Of a DNA stretch of 64,000 nucleotides, positions 1-9,684 are shown piece by piece; positions within the stretch are counted from its first letter, which is position 1, and every line of letters begins with the position of its first letter. The DNA is from Cepaea nemoralis (Eukaryota; Mollusca; Gastropoda; Stylommatophora; Helicidae). Under the pieces are notes generated by a model. It saw only the letters and a list, made by a program, of their open reading frames with translations. It did not search any database and was not told the DNA's origin. The DNA lies in assembly GCA_014155875.1 (NCBI GenBank), contig JACEFZ010012653.1, positions 206,001 to 270,000 of the forward strand, read 5' to 3'. A program made the position numbers and the translations under genes.

Positions 1-17
1 CTTGTCGTTTCTCACGC

Positions 18-269
18 CTAATGCGACTCCGTGCCCAAAGTCTCCTGAGTCCATCTCCGTCCTGGTCGACCCCTCCCTGATGTACCTCCACGCCCAAGGT
101 GTCCGCAATGTGCTATGTTCATCTTCGGCTGGTCGTCTCTTGACTCTTCTTTCAATAGCCCCCATCCCTCCACCACTTCTGTTGCTAAAAACCCTAAAAC
201 CCTAGTATAACAGCCAGTCCCCTTTTGGTAGGCCAGTATATTCCACATAGCTAATAACAAGTGCCACAC
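18..269 (-). pseudogene. Possible LINE C-terminal tail remnant
   Basis: The minus strand is open for 83 codons and contains a GHLGRGGTSGRGRPGRRW stretch. Many LINE reverse transcriptases end in a similar basic tail (GHL/GHV, then R-G-R-P-x-R-R-W, then a D/E-T segment). Only this tail is visible, with no catalytic motif. It could be a chance GC-rich frame, so the call is tentative. Confidence 0.3.
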
Positions 270-369
270 CAGTTATTACTATTACTGAGTCGTGTAGTAT
301 TGATTTTTCATTTTCTACATGCCTTTATGCCGGTCTCTCTGGCTGTGGGGTTACAACACTTTCTCTCTG

Positions 370-580
370 TAATCCCGTTTATCACGCAGAGTCTCGTAGA
401 GGAGCGAGAGCTGAGGCGGTTCGACCCCCGCTCGTGACTTGCGGGATACTGAGCCGGCCGCTCAGAAAGCAATGGCAAACTACTGAGCGTAATCTTGCCA
501 AGAGATCAACATACAGCTGAAAGATGCTGGTGTTGACAGCTAAGTACTGTAAAGGATATGCTAAAAAAAAAAAAAAAAAT
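370..580 (+). mobile_element. tRNA-derived SINE, family S1, with A tail
   Basis: A B-box-like GGTTCGACCCCCGC lies near 418. It is followed by a body containing CAGAAAGCAATGGCAAAC and TGCTGGTGTTGACAG, then TGTAAAGGATATGCT and a run of about 17 A. The same body recurs near 41540, 61400 and 49450 on the plus strand and near 12470-12720 and 60070 on the minus strand. A tRNA-like head, a conserved body and an A tail define a SINE. The exact 5' end is unclear. Confidence 0.7.
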
Positions 581-599
581 GCCTTTATAATGCATATCT

Positions 600-752
600 T
601 TTATATTGTTGCTGTTTTCAGTTAGCCTTGAATGATGTGTGAATGGTATAATGTATTAAAGAGAGTGATAAAAGGGCAGAATGTTAGACGGGTCTGCGTG
701 CCCAATTCTTAACCCTTTCAAAATAAAGTTTTGTTGTTGTTGTTGTTGTTCC
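600..752 (+). mobile_element. SINE-like repeat, family S4, ending in AATAAAG(TTTG/TTG)n
   Basis: The 3' part reads GACGGGTCTGCGTGCCCAAT, then TTCTTAACCCTTTCAAAATAA, then a GTT microsatellite. Close copies lie at 40640-40770, 41385-41520 and 43460-43585, and the tail recurs inverted near 56410-56475. All end in a Pol III-unlike AATAAA-type motif followed by a short GTT or GTTC repeat. No tRNA head is obvious, so the class (SINE or 3' end of a longer element) is open. Confidence 0.6.
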
Positions 753-827
753 TTCCAAGCCGCCGTGAGTCAATAACGGCCATGGTATTGTGGTTTCCGA
801 GACACAATACTGTCCATTGGCCATTTT

Positions 828-1060
828 CGTCAATGTTCGTCTACGTTCGTTGATGTTCGTCGATGTTCGTCGATGTTCGTTGATGTTTGTTCATATTGGT
901 AAATGTTCGTCCTTATTTGTCGATGTTCGTCTATGTCCGTCTGTCTTCGTCAATGTTTGTCCATTTTCGTCGATGTTGGCAATTGTTTGCCGATGTTCGT
1001 CCAAATATCGTTCATGTAAGTCCTTGTTTGTTCGTGTTTTTCTTTGCTCGTCGAAGCAAG
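828..1060 (+). repeat. Imperfect tandem repeat, GTTCGTCGAT-like unit
   Basis: About 20 degenerate copies of a 10-12 bp unit (GTTCGTCGAT, GTTCGTTGAT, GTCCGTCTAT) run in tandem and decay toward the 3' side. Open frames here arise from repeat periodicity and carry no domain. Confidence 0.75.
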
Positions 1061-1479
1061 ATGTCGGTGCCTCCTTCCCCCATGTTCCTTGATATTATCA
1101 GAATTGTTCTGTAACACCTGAGCCCGAAATCCCCAGCTTTCGTTCCTGTTGATTAGGAAATTACCCATGATTCGCCTCCATATGTTCACAGGAAAGATAC
1201 ATACATGTTCACAATAATAGTACTTTAACTTCTTTGCTGGAATATAAACCACCAGAATTAATTGTTAACTCACAAGTTGTTTGAGATGTAAATTTCCTGT
1301 ACTATATTATATGGCAGTAAATCTTGGAATAATGAACAAATAACGAACTGGTAAACAACGGAGACGCGATGTCTGAGACAAATGTTTTGAATAATTTGAA
1401 TTGCCAGCGTAACTAACTGTGATTGTCTGAAACAGACTAGTGAAAGAAATACATTAAATACAATTACAAGAACAGATAA

Positions 1480-1610
1480 CACCATGTTCTTTAGTCAAGT
1501 GGTGAGAAGAATGTATTTGGGAAGAATTGTGACGACTGGAAATATCAGGGGTAGAGGAGGCAGTGGGAAACTGTGAGAACTGCTCCTGGATGATGTATGG
1601 TGGCGGCATG
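1480..1610 (+). pseudogene. LINE 3' tail fragment
   Basis: The segment reads like the end of the RGRPR-type LINE family found at 49.7-50.6 kb: a GGTGAGAAGAATG block (VRRM), then ATTGTGACGACTGGAAATAT (IVTTGN), a basic G-R-G segment and a LLDDVWWR-like end. Frame breaks are present. Only the post-thumb C-terminus survives, about 100 bp before the sequence passes into GGTGGC repeats at 1600-1680. Confidence 0.5.
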
Positions 1611-1734
1611 GTGGCGGGATGGTGGTGGCGGCATGGTGGTGGCATGATGACGGCGGCATGGTGGTAGCATGGTGGTGGCTTATAATTGATCGAGAGCTCC
1701 AGGAACCGGGATATGTGGCGAGGCTCATGATGTT

Positions 1735-2232
1735 GATTGTGAGAAATGCTCAGAAAGGGAACTTGAGACAAATGATTAGAAAAGCGACTTGTGACAAATG
1801 GTTAGAAACGGAACTTGAGACGAATGATCAGAAAAGCGACGTGTGACAAATGGTTAGAAAAGGGACTTGAGACGAATGAACAGAAAAGCGACTTGTGACA
1901 AATGGTTAGAAAAGGGACTTGAGACGAATGAACAGAAAAGCGACGTGTGACAAATGGTTAGAAAAGGGACTTGAGACGAATGAACAGAAAAGCGACTTGT
2001 GACAAATGGTTAGAAAAGGGACTTGAGACGAATGAACAGAAAAGCGACGTGTGACAAATGGTTAGAAAAGGGACTTGAGACGAATGAACAGAAAAGCGAC
2101 GTGTGACAAATGGTTAGAAAAGGGACTTGAGACGAATGAACAGAAAAGCGACGTGTGACAAATGGTTAGAAAAGGGACTTGAGACGAATGAACAGAAAAG
2201 CGACTTGTGACAAATGGTTAGAACAGGAACTA
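1735..2232 (+). repeat. 52-bp minisatellite, about 9 copies
   Basis: The unit runs from GGGACTTGAGACGAATGAAC through AGAAAAGCGAC(T/G)TGTGAC to AAATGGTTAGAAAA. Homologous positions at 1871 and 1923 are 52 bp apart. Copies differ mainly at one site (CTTGTG versus CGTGTG), and the array alternates between these two variants. The outer copies are more diverged. Confidence 0.9.
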
Positions 2233-2618
2233 AACATAACTTTATTGCATATAATGGCTATCTCTTTATGATGTGAGTAACTAGTTCCTTTTATGAGTTA
2301 GCTTATTTCAGGTTATCTTCATTACTTTTTTTTAAAATAAACATTGATTGTTCATTATCCATTGTGCATTAGCACTGCAAAATTGTATGAATTTTAAGTT
2401 TGATGTTGGATGTTTTATTAACATTTTACTATAGTTTGAATGTAATAAAATATAAATGGTCTTGTTTTCACTATTTTGAATTGCTATCATAACATGACCA
2501 CACAATAACATTAATGTGATTTAAGCTGTTGTCTTTCCTGGTGCTACTAAGATGACTGTTTAAAAGTCCGACGATAAGACAACATGACTCATAGAATGAT
2601 CATGATTTAGTTAGCTCC
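2233..2618. other. AT-rich spacer, nothing recognised
   Basis: This is about 380 bp of AT-rich sequence without a coding frame, repeat family or RNA gene that I can identify. It abuts the left LTR of the Gypsy-type element. Confidence 0.6.
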
Positions 2619-3160
2619 TGTCACCGTCCTAGATCTCAAGGGGATTGAAACTCGGGCTCATACAGGCAACAAACTCCGTTCAGATACAATCTAGCATCAT
2701 TTATTTACATGTATATTACAGTACGCTGGCGAAGCGAGTTTTCACAAGCCAGCAATCAGCAAGTTGCGTATCACAGGAGTTTACAATGAACATGATTAAC
2801 ACAACAACTCTAGCAGCTATCTAAACATATGTCTAAGACCCCTAAATACAATTGGGTCTACTATCAAGTCCCCTTAAGGTAAGCCCTGTTGCTTCCTCGA
2901 TGTCCAGTCCGTGTCTGTCCTTCCACACGTGTCGCAATCCGACACGGGTGGCAACTCTCTCTGAGTTTCTCGTGAACCCCGCAATCGGCGGGCCCCATCA
3001 GTGTCGACGGGGCTGTGGACACACTGACCGGTCCTTCGAGAAGGCTCTGGATTATTCGAGCCTTCGAGTGACTCGGTTCTTTCCCTTTAGCTGGAGTTCT
3101 ATCCCTTCGCCAGTATCTCTTACTTTTATGTTGGTACCGTCCCTATGTGAGGCTGTGACA
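2619..3160 (-). repeat. 3' LTR of the Gypsy-type element (left copy)
   Basis: A 542-bp repeat with short terminal inverted TGTCAC...GTGACA ends, matched at 8295-8836. It contains an AATAAA on the minus strand at 2700-2705. A dense GC-rich segment at 2960-3070 holds an inverted GAAGGCTC/GAGCCTTC pair near 3040-3068 (CTTCGAGAAGGCTC and GAGCCTTCGAG). Confidence 0.93.
2700..2705 (-). promoter_or_regulatory. Candidate LTR polyadenylation signal AATAAA
   Basis: The minus strand reads AATAAA about 80 bp from the outer edge of the 3' LTR. The identical site lies at 8376-8381 in the 5' LTR, at the same offset. The position fits an R/U5-region poly(A) signal; use is not shown. Confidence 0.45.
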
Positions 3161-3180
3161 GGAGTCCCCCTCCCCCTGCT
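3161..3180 (-). promoter_or_regulatory. Polypurine tract (plus-strand primer site)
   Basis: On the minus strand the bases directly before the 3' LTR read AGCAGGGGGAGGGGGACTCC, almost all purines. A PPT immediately upstream of the 3' LTR primes plus-strand DNA synthesis in LTR elements. Its place here independently supports minus-strand orientation. Confidence 0.8.
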
Positions 3181-4708
3181 TTGATGGGTTATGGTAATTA
3201 GTTCTGTACTAATTCTGTCACAGGATCACATAAAGTCGGTGTTTGTAGTTTGGTGGATAGTAACTTGGCAACTTACATATCTGCATCACCAACTCATATA
3301 TTCTCCCATACACCACTTTAAGATGATTGCTGAAGAGGTCTCTCTCTTCTATGTTCTTAAACATGCTTATCTGACCGAAGTTCCGTGACGTTTTCCAGTT
3401 GTTTTTACAACCGCGCCCTTCTCAAGTATCCATATGATACCAAGATATTAAAACTCTGTTTGGGAGAGTTTTAACAAGACAAATGTCTTGGTTATTTAAG
3501 TACACCTGCACATCTTGTCCTGTGTGTGTATTTCGATACATTTTTACTTCCGTATGTTGTATAATGCTGAATATGTAGTTATGCTGTTGTTTTATCACAT
3601 CTGACTACGTGTTCCTGTTGGCTTGTTCGTGTATTGACTGATATGTTGCTGTTTCTAATAAAGTGGCTGTACTTTAATTGTTAGTGTTCAGTTTTGAGTT
3701 TGTATAAAGTGTGTGCTCACTGTGTGGTTTATCTCCAAGCGTCACGAGTTATGATATCCATTGTCATGAATTACCCCAATGTGTGTAATGCATGATCGGG
3801 CATTCCAAGCAGTGGCGCTTAGATGTAGTGTATTAAATACTAAACATGTATCAACAATTAGACAGGTAATACATTTTTACATGAAAGACGCAGACAAATT
3901 AAAATAAATACGTTTTGCGTACAATTTGTCCGCTCAGTATATCGCTCTCTCATTTAATTCATTCACTCTGTCATTCATACATCTTTCATACAAAATTGTA
4001 TTTTGTTAAAATATATAAATAAAGTTGAGGTCTAAGTCTTATTGCCCTTAGAAAAAATGGATTAGGCGATATGTTCCCTTTAAGATAACAAGTACTTTTT
4101 GTACGTGTAATCAAAAAATGGTTTATAACTTACATAGAAAAAATTGTATAGGAAAAATATTTCATCTATGAGTGGAAATACCTGTAATATTATGGTAGAA
4201 AATATACACGTTATAGGTTGACATATTTTATATACATAATTAAATACAAGTGTAATATATATTAACTAATAAATAACTAATTAACTAACTAACTAAATCC
4301 AACGACGATGTGTGTGTTGTCCTCCTGTTGTCCGTGTGTAGTGCCATCAATGTTAACAGTTAATATAGCTGTCCTTTGCATGTTGTAATCGACGTAGTTC
4401 TATTCCGGCTGTTTGCGAAGTTTCTTAGCATTAGCGAGTATGCAGTGTTCTTAATCTTTACAAATGAATGTCAGTTCACTGGTTGAAATCATTTCACAGA
4501 TATTATGTATCGCTCGGATTGTTTTTAACACCTTGGCAATTGGTAATATAGGGTTCTCAAAGTGTCATGTTTGTGGGTGTTATACGTAACCTATCCACTT
4601 GGGCGTTGATACTTCTGAATGAAAGTTCTCTAGTAGGTGTAGAGGTACACTGTTTTATGCAACAGACTAAAATATCACAGCTTCTTATATGGCGAATAAT
4701 TAATGTGC
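3181..4708 (-). other. Non-coding 3' interior of the LTR element
   Basis: After the last pol stop (TAG at 4709-4711) about 1.5 kb remains before the PPT. It is AT-rich and I see no zinc-binding HHCC domain, no DDE integrase core and no env-like frame on either strand. Integrase would normally follow RNase H in a Ty3/Gypsy pol. The stretch is either degenerate beyond recognition or unrelated filler. Confidence 0.6.
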
Positions 4709-6432
4709 CTAGTGTTCGTCTGCTGGTGCATTAGTTTGCCGTGATAAAAAGTCAGCAATAATGTTATCAGTGCCCTTGATATGGCGGATTTCAAAGTCGA
4801 AATCTTGAAGAAGAAGACATCATCTTTCCAAACGATGGTTCTTTGGAACACCTTGCTTAAGTAAAAGCAGCGGCGAATTATCGGTTAAAACAACAAAATG
4901 CGAACCTAAGAGGAACTTAGATAATCGACGCATACAAAAAAGTAGACTTAATGCCTCCAACTCAACTGTGGAATAATGGATCTCTGTCTTTTTTAGCTTG
5001 CGGCTGACGTAGAGTATTGGATGTCTCAAGCCCTGATATTCTTGCATCAGGCATCCTCCAATTGCGATAGCACTCGAATCTGTGGTCAAAATAAAAGGTA
5101 TATCTATGTTTGGTAATCTTAATACTGGTGGGTTAGAAAAAATTGATTTCAATTTGCACATTGCATCCTCTAAGCGGATACTCTTACAAAATTTTTCTGG
5201 ATGATCTTTTGTCAACAGATTAGAAAAAACTGATGTGAGTTCTGCTCAGTTTGGTATAAACTTGGCATAATAGTTTATAAGACCTAATAAGCTTCTAACC
5301 TGTTTCTTTGTAGTTGGAACTTCTAGGTTGAGAATTTTTGATACGATTTTATCATCTGTCAATAGTTTGCCTTCGGAAATCCTATGACCTAGGAAGTCTA
5401 TCTGTTTATAGCCTATTTCAACCTTGGAAGGTTTGATAGTAAGTCCAAAAAGAAAGATTTGGTTAAAGACTTGTTGAAGTGTAAGTAAGTGAGAAGTCAT
5501 GTTTGAAGAATGGATACATATATCATCAATATAAGATTGCACGTCCTTGATGCCGTGCAATAGCAGTCTAGTTAACCTGACAAATGTGGCGGGAGCATTC
5601 TTGAGACCAAACGGAAGATATCTCCATTCGTACAGCCCAAGGGGTGTAGCGAATGCTGTTATATGCCTCGAAGAGGGATGTAGTGGTACTTGCCAGTAAC
5701 CTTTAGCTAAATCAAGCTTAGAAAATAAGGATGATTGAGACATATTCAAAATGAGGTCTTCACACTGTTCATTGGCTCAGCATCTGTCGTGGTTATGGTA
5801 TTTAATTTTCTATAGTCTATGAACAAACGAATGGTTTGGTCCTTCTTTTTCACCAGGACAATTGGCGAAGAATACTGGGACACAGATTTCTGTATTATTC
5901 TATTTTTCTCTAAGTCCAAAATTTCTTTATCTAAATTTGCTCTTTAATGTAAAGGAATCGAATATGGTCTACATTTGATCGGTGTCAGATCTGTCAACAC
6001 AATTGAATGTGTTATTTTGTCAGTCCGTCCAGGTTTGTTTGAGAAGATAGTTCTATAGTCGTTCAGAAGAGACAAAATGTCTTGTCGCTGCTGTTGTGTC
6101 AAAGTGTCAGAGATTTGTATGTCCTTCATAGTACTGTCGTCGTTCATAATTGGTACTGGAATTTCCGTTTTGTCTACGTCCGTCTGATTTATTACTGACG
6201 CTACTGTTTGTAAATTGTCTTCAATGTCATTGTCGTCGTCGTCGTCGAGACTAATAGTTGTCAATGTGTCGTTAACTTGGTCGTACTTGTCGTTATCCCA
6301 TATTGTCGGTACTGTGAATATGTTTTCGTCGTCTTCGTTGTCACAAGAATGAGTCGTTAACGATGCTTCGTTTGTCGAGGTGTCATTCAGTCGGGTAATT
6401 GTCGTTTCGTTTCTGTTGTTCAATTTCTTCAT
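4709..6432 (-). pseudogene. pol: Gypsy-type pol remnant: RT and RNase H, no protease or integrase
   Basis: Reading down the minus strand there is an acidic linker (about 6430-6100) and a conserved pre-RT segment ending near PIKCRPYSIPLH. RT fingers follow (SPIVLVKKK, LFIDYRKLN near 5880-5800), then palm motifs (SKLDLAKGYWQVPLHP; LPFGLKNAPATF; SYIDDICIHS near 5530) and the thumb (IDFLGHRIS). RNase H comes next (LTTDSSAIAIGGCLMQ, STVELEALSLL, VLTDNSPLL, ending HIKGTDNIIADFLSRQ). The catalytic YIDD pair is intact. Breaks seen: TAA at 5944-5946, a frameshift near 5750-5765, TGA at 5246-5248 and TGA at 4820-4822; the frame finally closes with TAG at 4709-4711. The start overlaps the end of gag by about 50 bp in another frame, consistent with ribosomal frameshifting. 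No D-T/S-G protease is found; the gag end carries LIDTS, possibly a stub of one (inference). Confidence 0.88.
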
Positions 6433-7726
6433 CTAAGGATGTGTCTATTAATGCGGCATTGGCCTGCTTCATCATCTTTCTCCCATCACAAACAGATGAA
6501 AAATGCCCATAGCTCGAACAAAAAAAACATTTAACCGCTCTCTGATATGCGTTCCTTTTGTTCCTTTGTTTTTCCACTACTTTTTGAAGATGATGTGGAT
6601 AATTTAGTGATTTGTCACACATCGCGAACTGTTCGTGCGTCAGATGACAATACTGGCACATGACTGGTTTTGTGAACTTAGAGCGTTGTTTGAACCTATT
6701 TTCATTTGGTTTCGAATATTTTGTGTTTGTAACCGCTGCTGTTTCATTTTGGCTCATGTTTAGCTGAAAAATATCGCGGTTCGCTGTAAAATATGCGCTC
6801 CCTTTATTTTCTATTTCTTGGATAGTTTTACAATCTATTTGCCTCAAAAACTTAGAAAAAGGTGTTGGAATTGTGGTAATAATTTTATCAATTATAATTA
6901 GCTCTTTCAGTTTATCATGGTTGTTATTTGTTTTCGCTGAGGTTATCCATTTTGTACAAATATCTTGAAATGTAGACACGTAGTCTATGAAAGTTTGGTT
7001 AGGTGATGGTGCTAATTTTGAGAACTGTAGTTGATAGCCTGCTGTATCTAGTGAGAAATGTTGGAGTATTCTCTGTTTTAAATAATCATAATCTTTCCTC
7101 ATGTCTTGTGGAACTGTCTCTATCACTTTTAAGGGCTCTAAAGCTAAATTTCTCATCAGAATAAATGACCAGTCGACTTTTTCGACCTTATGGTAAGTCA
7201 TCAAACACTCGAAGTTCTCTAAGTATGCGCTTATAGAGTCTCCTGAACAAAACGCTTTGACAAGGCCTTTATATTTGTTGTATTTTTGTTCATCTTCTTT
7301 GCTTTTAATTTTGTTTACTGACATTTCTACGTTGGAGTCAATTTCCATTTGTTTTAGTTTTATCTGTGTCTCTGCATTTAATTGGGCTTGCTTGGTCGCA
7401 GCCTCAAGCTCCATTAGCATCTTCTTCTATTGAGCCTGCAGTTGCATTTTCTTTTCCTCAGCTTCCATTTGCATCTGCATCTTTTTCTCTTCAGCCTCAA
7501 TTTGCATTTTTCTCTCCTCTCTTTCTGCTTGCATCTTTTTCTCTTCTGCCTCAATTTGCATCTTTTTCTCTTCTCTTTCTGCTTGCATCTTTTTCTCTTC
7601 TCTTTCCATTGCTCTTTCTTCTCGTGCAATATTTTCTGAATGCGTCTTTTGTGCCCATTCTGAAAGTTTTTCCTCAATATATCCTAACCTAATACCTAAT
7701 TCAATGCAATGTTCTAATGTTGACAT
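6383..7726 (-). pseudogene. gag: Gypsy-type gag with one in-frame stop
   Basis: The protein would be about 447 codons from the ATG at 7726, interrupted once by TAG at 7427-7429; the downstream part continues in the same frame. Order: a short N-terminus; a highly charged coiled coil made of tandem E-E-K-K-M-Q units (about residues 30-100); a capsid-like helical region with FSLDTAGYQLQFSKL resembling SCAN-type retrotransposon capsids; a CX2C...C cluster (CQYC, about 6645-6660); and a CCHC zinc knuckle, CFFCSSYGHFSSVC, near 6488-6529 (CX2CX4HX4C). Gag forms the virus-like particle and the knuckle binds RNA. A downstream ATG at 7418-7420 could restart translation without the coiled coil. The call is firm; function of this copy is doubtful. 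Confidence 0.88.
7440..7620 (-). repeat. In-frame tandem repeat inside gag (EEKKMQ coiled coil)
   Basis: Units of about 30 bp, built on TGCATCTTTTTCTCTTC on the plus strand, repeat five to six times. They encode E-E-K-K-M-Q-A/I-E-R/A-E-type heptad-like steps. Length is a multiple of three, so the frame is kept. Such arrays can vary in copy number by slippage. Confidence 0.75.
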
Positions 7727-8294
7727 CTTGTATTTTAATTATCGTTCACTTTCTTGAAATTAAATCCCTTTGAAATTAGTCACGGTGTTCAAAAATTGGT
7801 TATCCCCCTTAATGTTTACCTTCAAATTTATATGAGTAGATTTACTTGGTTATAAGATTAGAATATACATAAAAATCAATACAAAGAAAAATGTTACATC
7901 AATGAATGAAGGTGAGTATCGCTTAGGGATGTAATGAGCATGAAATGAAACTCATCTTATTTTCCCAGAACTCTCGACTGTAGTCTTGTTTTCTCGCCAC
8001 TGCTGGAGTACAGGTTACATACACGATATTTCGCGGAACAATCTGATGTTGGAATCAAAAAAAATTAGTAGCTGTCATTGTAATTGTCACAGTCATGTCA
8101 AATTTCATAAACATTATCATCATTTGAAATATTTTTGTAGAGGCACTATAATAGTTCATTCACAGATAGCTGCAAAGTTTTTAACTTTGTCATGTGTTAA
8201 AGTTGATATATTTGTTTTTACTTGGCAAAACCAAGAGCTGTTCTGAAAAGTACTGCTTCTGATTGCCAAAACCGGCGCTTGCCCCCAAATAGCC
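7727..8294 (-). other. 5' untranslated leader of the LTR element
   Basis: About 570 bp separates gag from the 5' LTR. No coding frame with domains is seen. It should hold the primer binding site and packaging signals, but these cannot be assigned firmly. Confidence 0.55.
8272..8287 (-). promoter_or_regulatory. Possible tRNA primer binding site
   Basis: On the minus strand, eight bases inside the 5' LTR, the sequence TGGGGGCAAGCGCCGG begins with the TGG that pairs with a tRNA 3' CCA. I cannot name the tRNA. Offset from the LTR edge is larger than usual, so the call is weak. Confidence 0.3.
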
Positions 8295-8836
8295 TGTCAC
8301 CGTCCTAGATCTCTAGGGGATTGAAACTCGGGCTCATACAGACAACAAACTCCGTTCAGATACAATCTAGCATCATTTATTTACATGTATATTACAGTAC
8401 GCTGGCGAAGCGAGTTTTCACAAGCCAGCAATCAGCAAGTTGCGTATCACAGGAGTTTACAATGAACATGATTAACACAACAACTCTAGCAGCTATCTAA
8501 ACATATGTATAAGACCCCTAAATACAATTGGGTCTACTATCAAGTCCCCTTAAGGTAAGCCCTGTTGCTTCCTCGATGTCCAGTCCGTGTCTGTCCTTCC
8601 ACACGTGTCGCAATCCGACACGGGTGGCAACTCTCTCTGAGTTTCTCGTGGACCCCGCAATCGGCGGGCCCCATCAGTGTCCACGGGGCTGTGGACACAC
8701 TGACCGATCCTTCGAGAAGGCTCTGGATTATTCGAGCCTTCGAGTGACTCGGTTCTTTCCCTTTAGCTGGAGTTCTATCCCTTCGCCAGTATCTCTTACT
8801 TTTATGTTGGTACCGTCCCTATGTGAGGCTGTGACA
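8295..8836 (-). repeat. 5' LTR of the Gypsy-type element (right copy)
   Basis: A 542-bp direct repeat of 2619-3160 with the same TGTCAC/GTGACA termini. About six substitutions were noticed by eye (for example CTCTAGGGG versus CTCAAGGGG, and GACCGATCC versus GACCGGTCC). In the element's direction this copy carries the promoter. No clear TATA box was assigned. Confidence 0.93.
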
Positions 8837-9140
8837 GCTACTAATGAACAGACAGCAAAACCAATGACCAAGTACTACAGGAGACAAATCAAAATCGTAA
8901 ATTGATTAGAGAAATTAGACGTAGACAGTCAATATTTTTTGGACATGTTATGAGAAGAAATGGATTGGAGAACTTAGTGACAACTAGCAAGATCGAAGGG
9001 AACAGACCAAGAGGAAGACCGAGAGGAAAATACCTGGATGGCTTAGCCACATGGCATGGATGAGACAGGAACACTGACCTGAGCCACGACGCTGGATCGA
9101 ATGAAATGGCGAGTCATGACCGCCCACGCTTTCCGGCATG
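8837..9140 (+). pseudogene. LINE C-terminal fragment (R-G-R-P-R family)
   Basis: The plus strand encodes IREIRRRQSIFFGHVMRR, then GLENLVTTSKIEG, PRGRPRGKYLDGL and TWHG. This is the basic tail downstream of the RT thumb in the LINE family seen better at 49.7-50.6 kb and 34.7-35.2 kb. It begins at the LTR boundary, so the LTR element may have landed in or beside it. No RT catalytic motif remains. Confidence 0.7.
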
Positions 9141-9149
9141 GCACATGAT

Positions 9150-9350
9150 TGATTGATAAGAAAGAGACAGCCTTCTTTGGTCATGTGATGAGAAGAGGGG
9201 TATTGGAGAATATCGTAACAACTGGAAAGATCAGTGGGAAAAGATGCAAAGGCAAAGAAAGATAAATGATGCTGTATGGAATGAGACTGTGGCATGGAGG
9301 AATATCATCAGCAGAGTGGATCCAGGACACCAAGGTTTGAGATCAGCTGG
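9150..9350 (+). pseudogene. Second LINE C-terminal fragment
   Basis: The sequence encodes RQPSFVMRR-like residues in shifting frames: AFFGHVMRRGVLENIVTTGK, then a K-G-K-E-R segment, a stop, LYGMRLWHGGISSAEWIQ and DTK. It matches the end of the 49.7-50.6 kb LINE (GHVMRR, NIVTTGK, WHGGISAAELIQKT). It is a separate insertion from the fragment just upstream. Confidence 0.65.
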
Positions 9351-9354
9351 CAAT

Positions 9355-9415
9355 GCACAGTGCTTTCAATGTTGTCAATGTGATCAATGTTGTCAATGTT
9401 GTCAAAAAGTGTATT
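9355..9415 (+). repeat. Short tandem CAATGTTGT repeat
   Basis: Five to six imperfect copies of a 9-bp CAATGTTGT/CAATGTGAT unit follow the LINE tail and may be its microsatellite 3' end. Confidence 0.6.
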
Positions 9416-9684
9416 GACTATTGTTATGTAACCAGCAGCAGATTTATACCTATGAAATCGCAAAAGGCCAATAAATCAGTGTCGATTGTGACGTCCTGTG
9501 AGGGACATGAAACAGTTAAACTCTGAGCTTGACCGCGACCAGGCGGGGTCTGTTAAAGTTCTTTGTCGGAGACGCCATCCATGTTTTCTCACTTTGGGAT
9601 TCAACAGATGTCAAGGAGCCGATCCTAGTCCTGTAATCCTTCTACTACAGATATCAGCATGATTGACATCCAGGGCGCTGAGCT

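Larger units (their letters stand above)
2619..8836 (-). mobile_element. Ty3/Gypsy-type LTR retrotransposon, complete ends, defective interior
   Basis: Two direct repeats of 542 bp (2619-3160 and 8295-8836) both begin TGTCAC and end GTGACA. They flank a minus-strand gag (7726-6383) and a pol remnant (6432-4709). A purine-rich tract abuts the left LTR on the minus strand, as expected for a 3' PPT. Flanks GCTCC and GCTAC may be a 5-bp target duplication with one mismatch. By eye the LTRs differ at about six positions, roughly 99% identical. Gag has one in-frame stop. Pol has several stops and a frameshift, no recognisable aspartic protease and no integrase. Gag-RT-RNase H architecture with a YIDD polymerase motif fits Ty3/Gypsy (Metaviridae). 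Lost functions with near-identical LTRs suggest a non-autonomous copy moved by helper enzymes; this last point is inference. Confidence 0.92.

Noticed and set aside
2852..3184. 110-codon plus-strand frame duplicated at 8528
   Set aside because: It lies inside both LTR copies on the antisense strand. The duplication is the LTR itself, and no domain is seen.
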